Shown here piece by piece: positions 16,388-25,176 of a stretch of 53,457 bases of DNA. The notes beneath the pieces were generated by a model, which ran no database searches, was not told the origin of the DNA, and worked only from the letters and a program-made list of their open reading frames with translations. The first letter of the stretch is position 1; the number at the start of each line of letters is the position of its first letter. The stretch is from JAGOGN01 sp036652735 (GTDB lineage: Bacteria > Bacillota > Clostridia > Lachnospirales > Lachnospiraceae): the NCBI GenBank assembly GCA_036652735.1, contig JAVVVI010000013.1, forward strand, positions 1 to 53,457, written 5' to 3'. The position numbers were made by a program, and so were the translations under genes.

Positions 16388-17449
16388 TTACCCCTTTCTC
16401 AAGATTTGACTCAGCACCTGTATTAACTGCCGGTTCTCTTCTCTTGATTTTATTGCAATACGGTAAAATCCCTCCTTAAGACCATAAAAATTACTGCAGT
16501 CCCGAATGAGAATTCCCTCCTCCATGCACGCACTGCACAGACCTGTCTTTCCTTTGAAGAAAATGTAATTTGCGGCCCATCCAAAGATTGTTACATCAAA
16601 CTGTTGTAACTGCTCCAGTAAATATTGTTTTTCCACCTGCACCCTCTGCCTTGTCTGCCTTGGGAATTCCTTTAGGGCGCAGGCTGCTGTCCCGGCTGCC
16701 TGTGCCGGAACCGAAACACTCCATGGCTGGACTTTTTCCTCCATTTTTTGTAACAATTCTTTATTGGAGCTAAGACCATATCCTAAACGAAGACCCGGAA
16801 TGGCATACATTTTTGTAAATGCTTTTAATATAAACAAATTTTTATATTCTTCCAATTGTCCAAGCAGAGAATACTCCTGTGGCGTACAGATAAAATCGTT
16901 AAAACATTCATCCAGTACCAGCAGAATCTTGTTTTTATTACATCGTTCCAGAATCTCTTTGAGTAGATCCGGTGAAATCAACTGTCCCGTTGGATTATTG
17001 GGATTACATAAAAACAGAACATCAATGGATTGTGTAAGTTCCTGTAAAAAATCCTCTGAAAGTAAAAAATTTTCTTCTTCTTTTAGAACATACTGTACAA
17101 TCTCTGTTCCTGCTCCAATCAACGCTTTTTCATATTCAAAAAAACAAGGTGCCAAAAGTAAAGCCCTTGTCGGTTTTAGCGCCTGCACAAGGAGAAAAAT
17201 AAGTTCTGCCGCTCCGTTTCCGCATATAATCTGTTCCTTAGGAATTCCATGGTACAAAGAAATTGCTTCTTTTAACTGTGTACAATTGGGGTCGGGATAG
17301 CGGTTTGCAGCCTCAATACTTTGTTTTGCTGCTTCACTGACTTCCTTTGGCATTCCCAAAAAATTAATATTTGCCGAAAAGTCAATGTGCACTTTATTTT
17401 GATACACATCACCACCATGAATATGTATCCCCTTTTCTCTATTTACCAT
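16388..17449 (-). CDS. cobD: Threonine-phosphate decarboxylase (CobD-type PLP enzyme)
   Basis: A class I/II aminotransferase-fold PLP enzyme that should make (R)-1-amino-2-propanol phosphate for the nucleotide loop. Visible features are FSANINFLG near the N-terminus, the NPNNPTGQL motif, the DECFNDF strand, and the PLP lysine in LKAFTKMYAIPGLRLGY. It resembles histidinol-phosphate aminotransferase. The cobalamin context and the N-terminal GGDVY..HIDFSANIN pattern favour CobD. It overlaps cbiB by seven bases. No separate C-terminal zinc extension (as in Salmonella CobD) is seen. Confidence 0.9.
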   Translation of the reverse strand: MVNREKGIHIHGGDVYQNKVHIDFSANINFLGMPKEVSEAAKQSIEAANRYPDPNCTQLKEAISLYHGIPKEQIICGNGAAELIFLLVQALKPTRALLLAPCFFEYEKALIGAGTEIVQYVLKEEENFLLSEDFLQELTQSIDVLFLCNPNNPTGQLISPDLLKEILERCNKNKILLVLDECFNDFICTPQEYSLLGQLEEYKNLFILKAFTKMYAIPGLRLGYGLSSNKELLQKMEEKVQPWSVSVPAQAAGTAACALKEFPRQTRQRVQVEKQYLLEQLQQFDVTIFGWAANYIFFKGKTGLCSACMEEGILIRDCSNFYGLKEGFYRIAIKSREENRQLIQVLSQILRKG

Positions 17450-18414
17450 AAAAGAACTCCTTTCACTGTAAGAAATAGAAGCATTGCAATAAGAGAGGTG
17501 AGATAAAGCAACCGATTTGCCCGTGCAATATCCTTGGTCTCCAATGGTTTTTTGTAATCACCTATGGTTTTTTTCTTACAAATCACTCCACCATAAACAG
17601 CATCCCCTGCTAACTGCACCGAAAGTGCCCCTGCCATAACCGCCTCTGTCTGCGCGGAATTTGGACTGGCATGATTCATTCTGTCCCGTTTGAAAATTCG
17701 GAAGGCAGATTTTGCATCTTCCCCTGCCAGTGCTGCTGCCAGAATCATAAATCCGGCTGCCAGCCTTGCAGGAATATAATTACATACATCATCTAATTTT
17801 GCTGCAATCTTACCAAAATTAAGATATGTTGTATTTTTATAGCCAATCATGGAATCCATGGTATTCACTGCTTTATAGAAAAAGCCAAGAACCGGGCCCC
17901 CAATTACCAGATAAAGCATTGGTGCAATTACTCCGTCCGAGGTATTCTCCGCAATTGTTTCTATAGTGGCTCTGATTACACCTTGTTCTGACAGGCAGGC
18001 TGTATCTCTGCCCACAATCATGGACACCGCCTGTCTCCCCTCTTCTATTCCATTTTTATTTAGAGCAATCTCTACTTTTTGGCTTTCTACTTTTAATGAT
18101 TTCGTTGCAAGAATCTGCCAGCAAAAGATAGATTCTACAAGCACTCCCAAATAAATATGAATGTGAAAAGCCAGAAAAAGTAGAATTCCGGGAACCAGGC
18201 AGGAAAAAAATAGCACACCAAGAACTAAAACGCCGCCCCTTAGGACTTCACTGTTGGGACTACTTCCCTGTCTCTTCCTTAAACTTTTTTCAAGTTTTTG
18301 AATCAGCCATCCAATTCCCTGAACCGGATGCCACAATCCATGGGGATCACCTATTATTAAATCCAGAATATAACCAATTATCAGCGGCAGCATCCCTTGT
18401 ATCAATTGATTCAT
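17443..18414 (-). CDS. cbiB: Adenosylcobinamide-phosphate synthase
   Basis: An integral membrane protein (CbiB/CobD of other naming systems) that attaches the aminopropanol arm to adenosylcobyric acid. It has 323 residues when started at ATG 18414, with GGAGAGG ten bases upstream, two bases after the preceding stop. Motifs are GDPHGLWHPVQGIG near the N-terminus, the ENTSDGVIAPMLY segment and a later MNHASPNSAQTEAVMAGAL. Several hydrophobic helices are visible at both ends and in the middle. The longer reading from 18504 lies over the preceding gene and is unlikely. Confidence 0.95.
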   Translation of the reverse strand: MNQLIQGMLPLIIGYILDLIIGDPHGLWHPVQGIGWLIQKLEKSLRKRQGSSPNSEVLRGGVLVLGVLFFSCLVPGILLFLAFHIHIYLGVLVESIFCWQILATKSLKVESQKVEIALNKNGIEEGRQAVSMIVGRDTACLSEQGVIRATIETIAENTSDGVIAPMLYLVIGGPVLGFFYKAVNTMDSMIGYKNTTYLNFGKIAAKLDDVCNYIPARLAAGFMILAAALAGEDAKSAFRIFKRDRMNHASPNSAQTEAVMAGALSVQLAGDAVYGGVICKKKTIGDYKKPLETKDIARANRLLYLTSLIAMLLFLTVKGVLLW

Positions 18415-18416
18415 AG

Positions 18417-18794
18417 CTATTTTATCCTCTCCGGTATTCCACAATATACACGAATCACCTGTTCTGCCTTTTCCGCTAACAAACAGCCAATTCTTCCCAC
18501 ACACTCCCTGTATCTTCGATCAAATTCCTCTATTGGAACAATTCCACAGCCCAGTTCATCCAGTGTAATAATTACCTTTGGATTTGCTTCACATAAAGCC
18601 CTTGTTTTTAAAAAAGGATCTTCCTTTTTCTCCATAAGAGCCTTGATCCCAAGATGATAATTTAAGATAACTTCTGCATTGCTTTGTTCCTGATTCACAA
18701 ATTCTTCCCCTTGAAGAAATCTATGCAGCCCCGGAAATTCTTTTCTTACATAGGCTTCTTTTCCCTGATAAGCACCACCAATAACTACTATCAT
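18417..18794 (-). CDS. Short CobU-like protein
   Basis: A 125-residue protein related to adenosylcobinamide kinase/guanylyltransferase but only about two thirds of its length. The N-terminus keeps a Walker A-like GGAYQGKE with Glu in place of Ser/Thr. The C-terminal half carries the family segment DELGCGIVPIEEFDRRYRE and ends in a GIP..IK motif. The middle region with the guanylylated histidine seems missing. A full-length CobU is encoded at 19536-20066, on the other side of cobS. This copy could be a helper, a remnant, or an enzyme sharing the work. The frame is open and in tight operon spacing (four-base overlap with cobS), so it is probably expressed. Confidence 0.8.
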   Translation of the reverse strand: MIVVIGGAYQGKEAYVRKEFPGLHRFLQGEEFVNQEQSNAEVILNYHLGIKALMEKKEDPFLKTRALCEANPKVIITLDELGCGIVPIEEFDRRYRECVGRIGCLLAEKAEQVIRVYCGIPERIK

Positions 18795-19549
18795 AATTTT
18801 TCTCCTATTATTGCAAGCAGTCCAATAACCAGTTCACAAACCTGTAAAAAAAATCCTGCCAGATCTCCCGTAATTCCACCAAATTCCTTATATGCCAGGT
18901 GACGGTACCATATAAATGTAATAAGGCTGCCGCAAAGTACAAGCAGTGCGGATACCGGTTGAATCTTTATCATAATTATAATCAGAATACATAACTGTAC
19001 CAAGAGAACCAACCTTACTCTTTTTCCATCGGATGCCTTAGAAAATGCACTTGCAAGACCACTGTTTTTTGCACAGGTAAAATCTGCAACCGCGTAACCG
19101 CTTAGAATCCGGCTTAACACAAAACCCAGTGCAATCACAGGTAATGCCTTCTTCTCTATCTCACTATAGATTCCAAAAATCAGAATAAAATAAACAATCC
19201 CCCAAATAATCGCAAATGCACCGGAATTGGAATCCTTTAATATTTCCAGTTTCCTCTCCTTGGACTGATAAGAACTTAATGCATCTACGGTATCCAAATA
19301 GCCATCCAAATGAATCCCACCGGTTATAAAGACCGGAATTAAAGTAAACAAGGTTGTGTAGAACACCGATCCAATTGGCAGCCCTGCTCCTAACTTTCCC
19401 CATAAGAAAAATACAAGTCCAATCACTCCTCCTACCAGAGGGAAAAAACAAAGACTGTACTTCATACTTTCTTTTTCCCACTTCACCAGTGGCACTGGAA
19501 TCTTGGAATACATGGAAAAAGCAATCACCACTCCTCTAATTAAATTCAT
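18791..19549 (-). CDS. cobS: Adenosylcobinamide-GDP ribazoletransferase (cobalamin synthase)
   Basis: A membrane enzyme that joins the activated cobinamide to alpha-ribazole (phosphate), the final assembly step. It has 252 residues with about six hydrophobic segments. Motifs are an N-terminal FSMYSKIPVP, a GGIHLDGYLDTVDAL segment with the acidic cluster, KLEILKDSNSGAF, and a C-terminal GGITGDLAGF. It overlaps cobU by 14 bases and the short cobU-like gene by four. Confidence 0.95.
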   Translation of the reverse strand: MNLIRGVVIAFSMYSKIPVPLVKWEKESMKYSLCFFPLVGGVIGLVFFLWGKLGAGLPIGSVFYTTLFTLIPVFITGGIHLDGYLDTVDALSSYQSKERKLEILKDSNSGAFAIIWGIVYFILIFGIYSEIEKKALPVIALGFVLSRILSGYAVADFTCAKNSGLASAFSKASDGKRVRLVLLVQLCILIIIMIKIQPVSALLVLCGSLITFIWYRHLAYKEFGGITGDLAGFFLQVCELVIGLLAIIGEKL

Positions 19550-20066
19550 CCTTTCCTCCTTTGCGGATTAATGGCACACCACAAACTACTTCCACCAGTC
19601 TGTCTGCCCGTTGTACCAACTCCTTATTTATGTAAGACATTGCCCGAATATACTCAATCAGATCTTCTCCATAAGACAAACCATCCATTGACACGTCATT
19701 GGATACGATAATCAATGTCCCCACTTGATTTGCAATACTCCAAACCTCCTGTAGCACCCTCTGCTCCAGATTCCATTTTTCTGTGCCCTCTTTAAACATC
19801 TCATTGGCTGTTAAGTTAGAGATGCATTCCAGTAAAACTACATCTGTGGAAGAAAATTGCAATTCTTCCAAATGAGTATAGCATTCAATTGTCTGAAATC
19901 CTTTGTTTTTTCGAAGCTTGTGATGTCTTGCAATTCTTGCAGCTCCTTCTTCACCATAAGGCTCCATTGTTGCAATATAATAATGGGTTCCCTGATAAGT
20001 AAGGGCTTGATTCTCTGCATATTCTGACTTCCCGCTTCCGCTTGCACCAATCACTACTGTAATCAC
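19536..20066 (-). CDS. cobU: Adenosylcobinamide kinase / guanylyltransferase
   Basis: A CobU-family enzyme of 176 residues. The P-loop GASGSGKSEYAE and the following YYIATM are intact, and RIARHHKLRK contains the His expected for the guanylyl intermediate. The LLECISNLTANEMF strand resembles the usual LVDCLTLWL region. The C-terminal part reads SNDVSMDG, without the usual NEVGxGIVP signature, which instead survives in the short paralogue at 18417-18794. The enzyme phosphorylates adenosylcobinamide and converts it to the GDP form. The gene lies between cobT and cobS. Confidence 0.93.
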   Translation of the reverse strand: MITVVIGASGSGKSEYAENQALTYQGTHYYIATMEPYGEEGAARIARHHKLRKNKGFQTIECYTHLEELQFSSTDVVLLECISNLTANEMFKEGTEKWNLEQRVLQEVWSIANQVGTLIIVSNDVSMDGLSYGEDLIEYIRAMSYINKELVQRADRLVEVVCGVPLIRKGGKDEFN

Positions 20067-20074
20067 TTTCTATT

Positions 20075-21133
20075 CTACTCCAATTCTTGATATGCTTCAA
20101 TTGCAGAATCCTGAAATGTTCCCATTTTATAATAGATTGACACCGCCAGATCAAGAAGCGGAAAGATTGCCACTGCACCGCTTCCTTCCCCCAGGCATAA
20201 ATCACAGGTTAACATTGGATTCTTTCCCATGGCCTCTAATACTCTCTCCCCTGCCGGCTCCTTCGATACATGGGAGGCTAGGATATAAGGACTTGCCTTT
20301 GGTGCAATACGAATTGCGGTTACTGCTGCTACTGCTGAAATAAATCCATCCATCACTACCGGTATTCCTGCCGCTGCACATCCAAGAAATACCCCCACAA
20401 GTCCGGCAATATCCAGTCCGCCTACTTTTGCCAGAATATCCATTGGATCTGTTTCATCCGGATGTAGAAGATTTAACGCGGTCTCAATTACATGGATTTT
20501 CTTTTCTAATCCTTTGGTAGAAAGACCGGCTCCTCTCCCGGTTACTTCTGCCGGCGGACACCCAAGGAGACAGGCACACATTGCACTGCTGGTTGTTGTG
20601 TTTCCGATTCCCATCTCTCCTGTTGCAATCAGCTGATAGCCCTGCTGTTTTAATTCCATAACCTTTTGTATTCCCACCAAAACTGCTGCTTCTGCTTCTT
20701 CTCTGGTCATTGCAGGACCTTTTGCAATATTTGCAGTTCCATAACGAATCTTGTGTCGCTCCACCCGCTGGGTATCGGTTGCCATTCCAATATCAATTGG
20801 ATAAATTCCGGTATTGGTATCCTTGCACATAATTGCAACACAGGATTTTTCATCTAAAAAATTCTCTGCTACAATTGCAGTTACCTCCTGCCCTGTTTGC
20901 GTTACGCCTTCTTCCACTACCCCATTATCCGCACACATAATAATCAATGCTTTTTTCTTAATATCAATCTTTGCGTCAGCCTGTATTCCTGCAATCTGGC
21001 AAATGCTGTCTTCTAATTTCCCAAGACTGTGAAGGGGCTTTGCCATTCCATCCCAGCGCTTTCTGCATTCCTGTACTGCATCTTCACAAATGGGTCCAAT
21101 TTGTTGAATGATCTCGTGTAATTTTATTGACAT
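20075..21133 (-). CDS. cobT: Nicotinate-nucleotide:dimethylbenzimidazole phosphoribosyltransferase
   Basis: Makes alpha-ribazole phosphate, the lower-ligand nucleotide. It has 352 residues when started at ATG 21133, which has a GGAGAAAGGAAAG-type ribosome binding site. The upstream extension to 21214 lies inside cbiA and is rejected. Motifs are KPLHSLGKLE, MCADNGVVEEGVTQT, ATGEMGIGNTTTSSA, GRGAGLS, and the C-terminal LCLGEGSGAV with the catalytic Glu. The lower-ligand base cannot be told from the sequence, and no bza or bluB gene is in the window. Confidence 0.96.
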   Translation of the reverse strand: MSIKLHEIIQQIGPICEDAVQECRKRWDGMAKPLHSLGKLEDSICQIAGIQADAKIDIKKKALIIMCADNGVVEEGVTQTGQEVTAIVAENFLDEKSCVAIMCKDTNTGIYPIDIGMATDTQRVERHKIRYGTANIAKGPAMTREEAEAAVLVGIQKVMELKQQGYQLIATGEMGIGNTTTSSAMCACLLGCPPAEVTGRGAGLSTKGLEKKIHVIETALNLLHPDETDPMDILAKVGGLDIAGLVGVFLGCAAAGIPVVMDGFISAVAAVTAIRIAPKASPYILASHVSKEPAGERVLEAMGKNPMLTCDLCLGEGSGAVAIFPLLDLAVSIYYKMGTFQDSAIEAYQELE

Positions 21134-22488
21134 TTCTTTCCTTTCTCCATGGTGTTCAGCATGTGATAAATGGCTTCCGGATTGGAATAATAATAGAAAT
21201 GTGGAAATCCACATGCTTTTTTTTCATCCACCTCCATACAGCTCCAGCTTCTGTTCCCCAAGGGTTTCCTTGCTGTTCCATCTCTTCCATTTTCAGTACA
21301 ATCCGAATAATGAAATTCATGCCCTAACATCTTGGTTCCTGGCGGTCCAAATGGACTTTCTTTTTCAATGGTCACTTGTATGTAGCCAAATCTCAAAAGA
21401 CGATTGGTTTTCATGCATTCACCCGGTAGAACCCCTGCCATGGAATAACTGTTCTCATGCATGTCCTGCATTTTTTCTTTTAGGTACATAAAGCCACCAC
21501 ATTCTGCCAGAAGAACAAGTCCTCCTTCTACAGCCCTTTGGATGCTTTCTATCATCGATTGATTTTGATTTAAGACCTTTGCATATACTTCCGGATAACC
21601 ACCTCCCAAAAGAAGTCCATCCAAAGACTCCGGAAGCTTGCGGTCGTGACAGGGAGAAAAATAATGAAGGACCGCCCCCATTTCCTCCAATAATTCCAGA
21701 TTATCCTTATAATAAAAGCAAAATGCTTCATCCATGGCAATACCTATATGAACCGGACTCTTCAGTTTTTTAACCTGGACGTTCCCCTGGGAAATGTCCG
21801 GTGCTGTGGACGCAATTTGAAGCAAACGATCCAAATCCACTGTTTCCTCCACCTGTTCTGCCAGTAAGGAAAGCTGGTTTTGCAATTGCGGAAGTTCGTT
21901 TGGAAGTACTAATCCAAGGTGCCTGCTCTGTATGGTATAATCATTATTTTCTTCCAGGTATCCTAGCACAGAAATATTTAATTCTGATTCAATTTTTCCT
22001 TTAATCATTTGAAACATACCTTTTGATATACGATTTAGAATAACACCAACAATATTATTTTCTTCTTGGTAATGAAGATATCCATAGATTTCCGCCAATA
22101 TGGATGTACTCATTCCCTTTGCATCCACCACTAAAACCACCGGTGTCTTCGTCACATTCGACAGCTCCCAGCTAGAAGCCGTAACGCCATCCCTCAATCC
22201 ATCATAGAATCCCATTACTCCTTCCAGTATTGAGAGATCACTCTCACGCCCATGTTTTTCCAACAAATAATTGGTAACCCCATCCCTTGTAAAATAGGTA
22301 TCCAAATTATAAGATGGTGTCCCTATCACATTCTTATGGAACATAGGATCAATGTAATCCGGACCACATTTAAAAGCGGTGAGATGGAGCCCTCGCTTTT
22401 TAAATGCCTGTAATATTCCACAGGTAATGATTGTTTTTCCACTACCACTCTTTGGTGCTGCAATCATAATTCTTGGTATCTTACTCAT
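21124..22488 (-). CDS. cbiA: Cobyrinic acid a,c-diamide synthase
   Basis: A glutamine-dependent amidase that amidates the a and c side chains of (Co-)cobyrinic acid. It has 454 residues when started at ATG 22488 (GGGAGG upstream). The N-terminal domain has APKSGSGKT, FKCGPDYIDPMFH and LEGVMGFYDG. The C-terminal amidotransferase domain has LLLGGGYPEVY, LLAECGGFMYL with the nucleophile Cys, and GHEFHYS. It overlaps the cbiJ-cbiE-cbiT fusion by eight bases and cobT by ten. Confidence 0.97.
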   Translation of the reverse strand: MSKIPRIMIAAPKSGSGKTIITCGILQAFKKRGLHLTAFKCGPDYIDPMFHKNVIGTPSYNLDTYFTRDGVTNYLLEKHGRESDLSILEGVMGFYDGLRDGVTASSWELSNVTKTPVVLVVDAKGMSTSILAEIYGYLHYQEENNIVGVILNRISKGMFQMIKGKIESELNISVLGYLEENNDYTIQSRHLGLVLPNELPQLQNQLSLLAEQVEETVDLDRLLQIASTAPDISQGNVQVKKLKSPVHIGIAMDEAFCFYYKDNLELLEEMGAVLHYFSPCHDRKLPESLDGLLLGGGYPEVYAKVLNQNQSMIESIQRAVEGGLVLLAECGGFMYLKEKMQDMHENSYSMAGVLPGECMKTNRLLRFGYIQVTIEKESPFGPPGTKMLGHEFHYSDCTENGRDGTARKPLGNRSWSCMEVDEKKACGFPHFYYYSNPEAIYHMLNTMEKGKKCQ

Positions 22489-24451
22489 TACATCCTCCCG
22501 TAAACGAAACAATAAAGACCGGATTTGTCCCCATCATCATATGATGGTTTGCCACACTTTTTGCTTTTCCAACCATCACCTGTATTATTTCCAAATCAAA
22601 AATTGGTAATTTTTTTGTTACTTGCAATAGTTCCGTCAATGTCTCCAGTGAGATAATCGTAACCACTACCCGAATACCCGGATTCTTTTTTAATAATTGA
22701 CGCAGAATGGAGTCCATCTCTCCTGAGGTTCCCCCAATAAACGCATGGGTTGGTTTTGGAAGATGAGCCAGTGCTTCTCCAGCTGTTTTTGCGATAATCT
22801 CCATATTTTCCACCAGAAATTTTTCACGATTCGCCTTTAACAGCGGAATGACTTCCTGTTTCTTCTCAATGGCAAATACACGCCCTGCGGTTGCTATTTT
22901 CCCGCAGCTGACTGCCACAGAGCCGGTTCCTGCACCTATATCATATACAATAGAATTCCTGGTAAGCCTTAATTTTGCTATAGCCAGTGTTCTTACTTCC
23001 TGCTTCGTCATTGGTGCCTGTCCCCGTATAAAATCCTGGTCCGGAATTTCCCAGTAAACAGGCTGTGCTTCTGCATATTTATTTTCAATCCATAAAACCG
23101 TTAGATCTGAGCCATTGTATGTAGAAAAAGAATCCACGCTTCCTTCTCTGATTTGTTCCTCTTCATAACCTAGGTTTGTCCCCATCCAGATTTTTACATG
23201 TTCCAAGCCTGACCGTTTCAAATTGCAGCACATCTGCTGAATCCATTCACTGTTTCCTGCTAAAGCAAATACAGTCCTGTTTGCTCTCACTTCTTCTACT
23301 ATATTACAGGTTCTTCCATGGGCACTGACCATGCGTGCGTCCTGCCAGTCTTTCTGTATGGCTGCTGCAAAATAAACCAGTGATGAGATTCCGCAGATTA
23401 CTTTCACATCTTCATTCTGAAATTCTTCCAGTAGTTTTTTTGCTCCACTGTAAAATCCAACATCACCGGACAAACAAACCACCACTTTCGTCCATTCTGT
23501 ATGTTTCGAAAGATAAATCTTGATTTCATTTCCTTGATAGCACTCCTCCATTGGCTTATTAAGATAAGCAAAAGGAGCCAGTAAACGTCGTCCTCCAAAG
23601 AGAACATCCGCCTGCTGGATTACTCTTTTTCCTTCCGCCGTTAAAGAATCCGGGTTGCCCATTCCAACTCCTACCAAATAAAGTTCTCTTTTGTGCTCTT
23701 TTACGATTCCAAGTATTGCAAGAATCTCTTCATATGAAAAGCCTCTTTCCTCTGTCGGCCGTTTTAAGACTACAACTTTTGTTCCGGTCTCTTTGGCTGC
23801 ATTTATTTTTTCACAATACCCTCCCGGACCACCGGCCTCCTTTGTAACCAAATATTGAATCTGAAATTGATGAATAAGGCTCACATTCAGCTCCTGCGTA
23901 AAGGGCCCCTGCATTGCTATAATCTGTGCTCCGGTAATTCCCTGACTATGACAGATTTCAATTGCTTCTATGCTGGGCAGGGTACGTACATACAACCGGC
24001 TGGTATCTTTGATACCATTCACATATTCTGCCAGCTGCTTACTTCCTGTTGTAAGTAAAATATTTCCTTCGCATTGATTTAAGTAATCCGCTGCTTCTCC
24101 TGGCGTATCTACATAGACCGCCTGTTCTTCCTGCACCCTTGTGTGCTCTCTTAGTAAACGTAAATATGAGGTATTTGTCTTTGTACAGGCTTTCTCAATA
24201 TTCTCAGATACCGCCTGTGCAAAGGGGTGTGTCGCATCTATAACCGAACTGGGCAATTCTTCTTGGAACAGCTTTTCCATTTGTGCACTCTCAAGTCTGC
24301 CTCTTCTCATCCATTCCCCGGGGTGCCCCTCCATTTGTTCTTCCCCATATTCGCTTGCAACACAGACAATGGTTTTATAATTATTCTTAAGACAGATTTC
24401 TGCCAACTGTCTTCCTTCTGTTGTTCCTCCAAATATAATAATTGTACTCAT
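22481..24451 (-). CDS. cbiJET: CbiJ-CbiE-CbiT fusion: precorrin-6A reductase plus C5,15-methyltransferase and C12 decarboxylase
   Basis: One 656-residue chain covers three steps. Residues 1-250 match CbiJ/CobK (IIIFGGTTEGRQLA, DATHPFAQAVSENI, LLTTGSKQL, AMQGPF, VTKEAGGPGGYCEK). About 253-450 match CbiE (LYLVGVGMGNPDSLT, VLFGGRRLL, VCLSGDVGFYSGAKKL, ISSLVYFAAAI). About 474-656 match CbiT (MTKQEVRTLAIAKL, VYDIGAGTGSVAVSC, FIGGTSGEMDSIL). CbiE and CbiT are often fused as CobL/CbiET. Adding CbiJ at the N-terminus is less usual. It overlaps cbiH by four bases and has no visible internal frameshift. Confidence 0.95.
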   Translation of the reverse strand: MSTIIIFGGTTEGRQLAEICLKNNYKTIVCVASEYGEEQMEGHPGEWMRRGRLESAQMEKLFQEELPSSVIDATHPFAQAVSENIEKACTKTNTSYLRLLREHTRVQEEQAVYVDTPGEAADYLNQCEGNILLTTGSKQLAEYVNGIKDTSRLYVRTLPSIEAIEICHSQGITGAQIIAMQGPFTQELNVSLIHQFQIQYLVTKEAGGPGGYCEKINAAKETGTKVVVLKRPTEERGFSYEEILAILGIVKEHKRELYLVGVGMGNPDSLTAEGKRVIQQADVLFGGRRLLAPFAYLNKPMEECYQGNEIKIYLSKHTEWTKVVVCLSGDVGFYSGAKKLLEEFQNEDVKVICGISSLVYFAAAIQKDWQDARMVSAHGRTCNIVEEVRANRTVFALAGNSEWIQQMCCNLKRSGLEHVKIWMGTNLGYEEEQIREGSVDSFSTYNGSDLTVLWIENKYAEAQPVYWEIPDQDFIRGQAPMTKQEVRTLAIAKLRLTRNSIVYDIGAGTGSVAVSCGKIATAGRVFAIEKKQEVIPLLKANREKFLVENMEIIAKTAGEALAHLPKPTHAFIGGTSGEMDSILRQLLKKNPGIRVVVTIISLETLTELLQVTKKLPIFDLEIIQVMVGKAKSVANHHMMMGTNPVFIVSFTGGCNE

Positions 24452-25176
24452 ACCACATACCCTCTTGGCGTGACCATTTTTCCATCTCTGTTCTGGGTAG
24501 CCGTGTTACCAATAAATACTGTGGTAAACATATTCACCTCTGCCTGTTCCAGTTCTAAAAGCGAATAAAGCTTAGACCGCTCTCCCTCTCGTCCTATATT
24601 TTCCACAATACCACACACCGTATCCGGGCTTCGGTATTTCAGAATGATGTTACATGTTTTTTTTAAATAATCACAGCGTTTTTTACTGGAGGGATTATAA
24701 AGACAAATAACAAAATCTGCTTCCGCGGCCGCCTGTAATCTTTTCTCGATCTTGGACCATGGGGTTAATAAATCACTGAGACTAATGACTGCGAAATCAT
24801 GAATCAAAGGTGCACCCAGAACTGCTGCTCCGCCTACTGCCGCAGTTACCCCCGGAATTACCGCAACAGACACTTCCGGATATTCTTCGGCCAATTCTAA
24901 CATAAGTCCACTCATTCCATAGACTCCGGCATCTCCACTACAAATCATTGCCACCTTTTTCCCTTTTTGTGCAAGGGATAATGCAAGTTTGCATCGTTCT
25001 ACTTCCTGACGCATAGGAGTTGTTATCCATTCCTTTCCGGGGAAATGCTCTTTCACTAAATCCACATATACCGTATACCCTACAATTACATCACATGCTT
25101 CCAGTGCCCGAACTGCTTTAATGGTCATCTGTTCATATTCACCCGGTCCTATCCCAATTACATCTATTTTATTCAA
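24448..25176 (-). CDS. cbiH: Cobalt-precorrin-3B C17-methyltransferase, TTG start
   Basis: A tetrapyrrole methylase, 242 residues, that methylates C17 with ring contraction. The N-terminal VIGIGPGEYEQMT, the GDAGVYGMSGL loop, PGVTAAVGGAAVLGAPL with HDFAVISLSDLL, and LYNPSSKKR all fit CbiH. I place the start at TTG 25176, which overlaps the cbiG stop codon and has GGAG nine bases upstream. It gives the usual N-terminus a few residues before VIGIGPG. The longer ATG start at 25221 would add 15 residues unlike the family. No fused ferredoxin or CbiG domain is seen. Confidence 0.93.
   Translation of the reverse strand: MNKIDVIGIGPGEYEQMTIKAVRALEACDVIVGYTVYVDLVKEHFPGKEWITTPMRQEVERCKLALSLAQKGKKVAMICSGDAGVYGMSGLMLELAEEYPEVSVAVIPGVTAAVGGAAVLGAPLIHDFAVISLSDLLTPWSKIEKRLQAAAEADFVICLYNPSSKKRCDYLKKTCNIILKYRSPDTVCGIVENIGREGERSKLYSLLELEQAEVNMFTTVFIGNTATQNRDGKMVTPRGYVV

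Noticed and set aside
17443..18504. A longer cbiB starting at 18504
   Set aside because: The extra 30 residues overlap the short cobU-like gene and do not match the family. ATG 18414 has a good ribosome binding site.
18417..18794. The short CobU-like gene as a pseudogene
   Set aside because: Its frame is intact, with normal operon overlaps and a conserved C-terminal motif, so I kept it as a gene.
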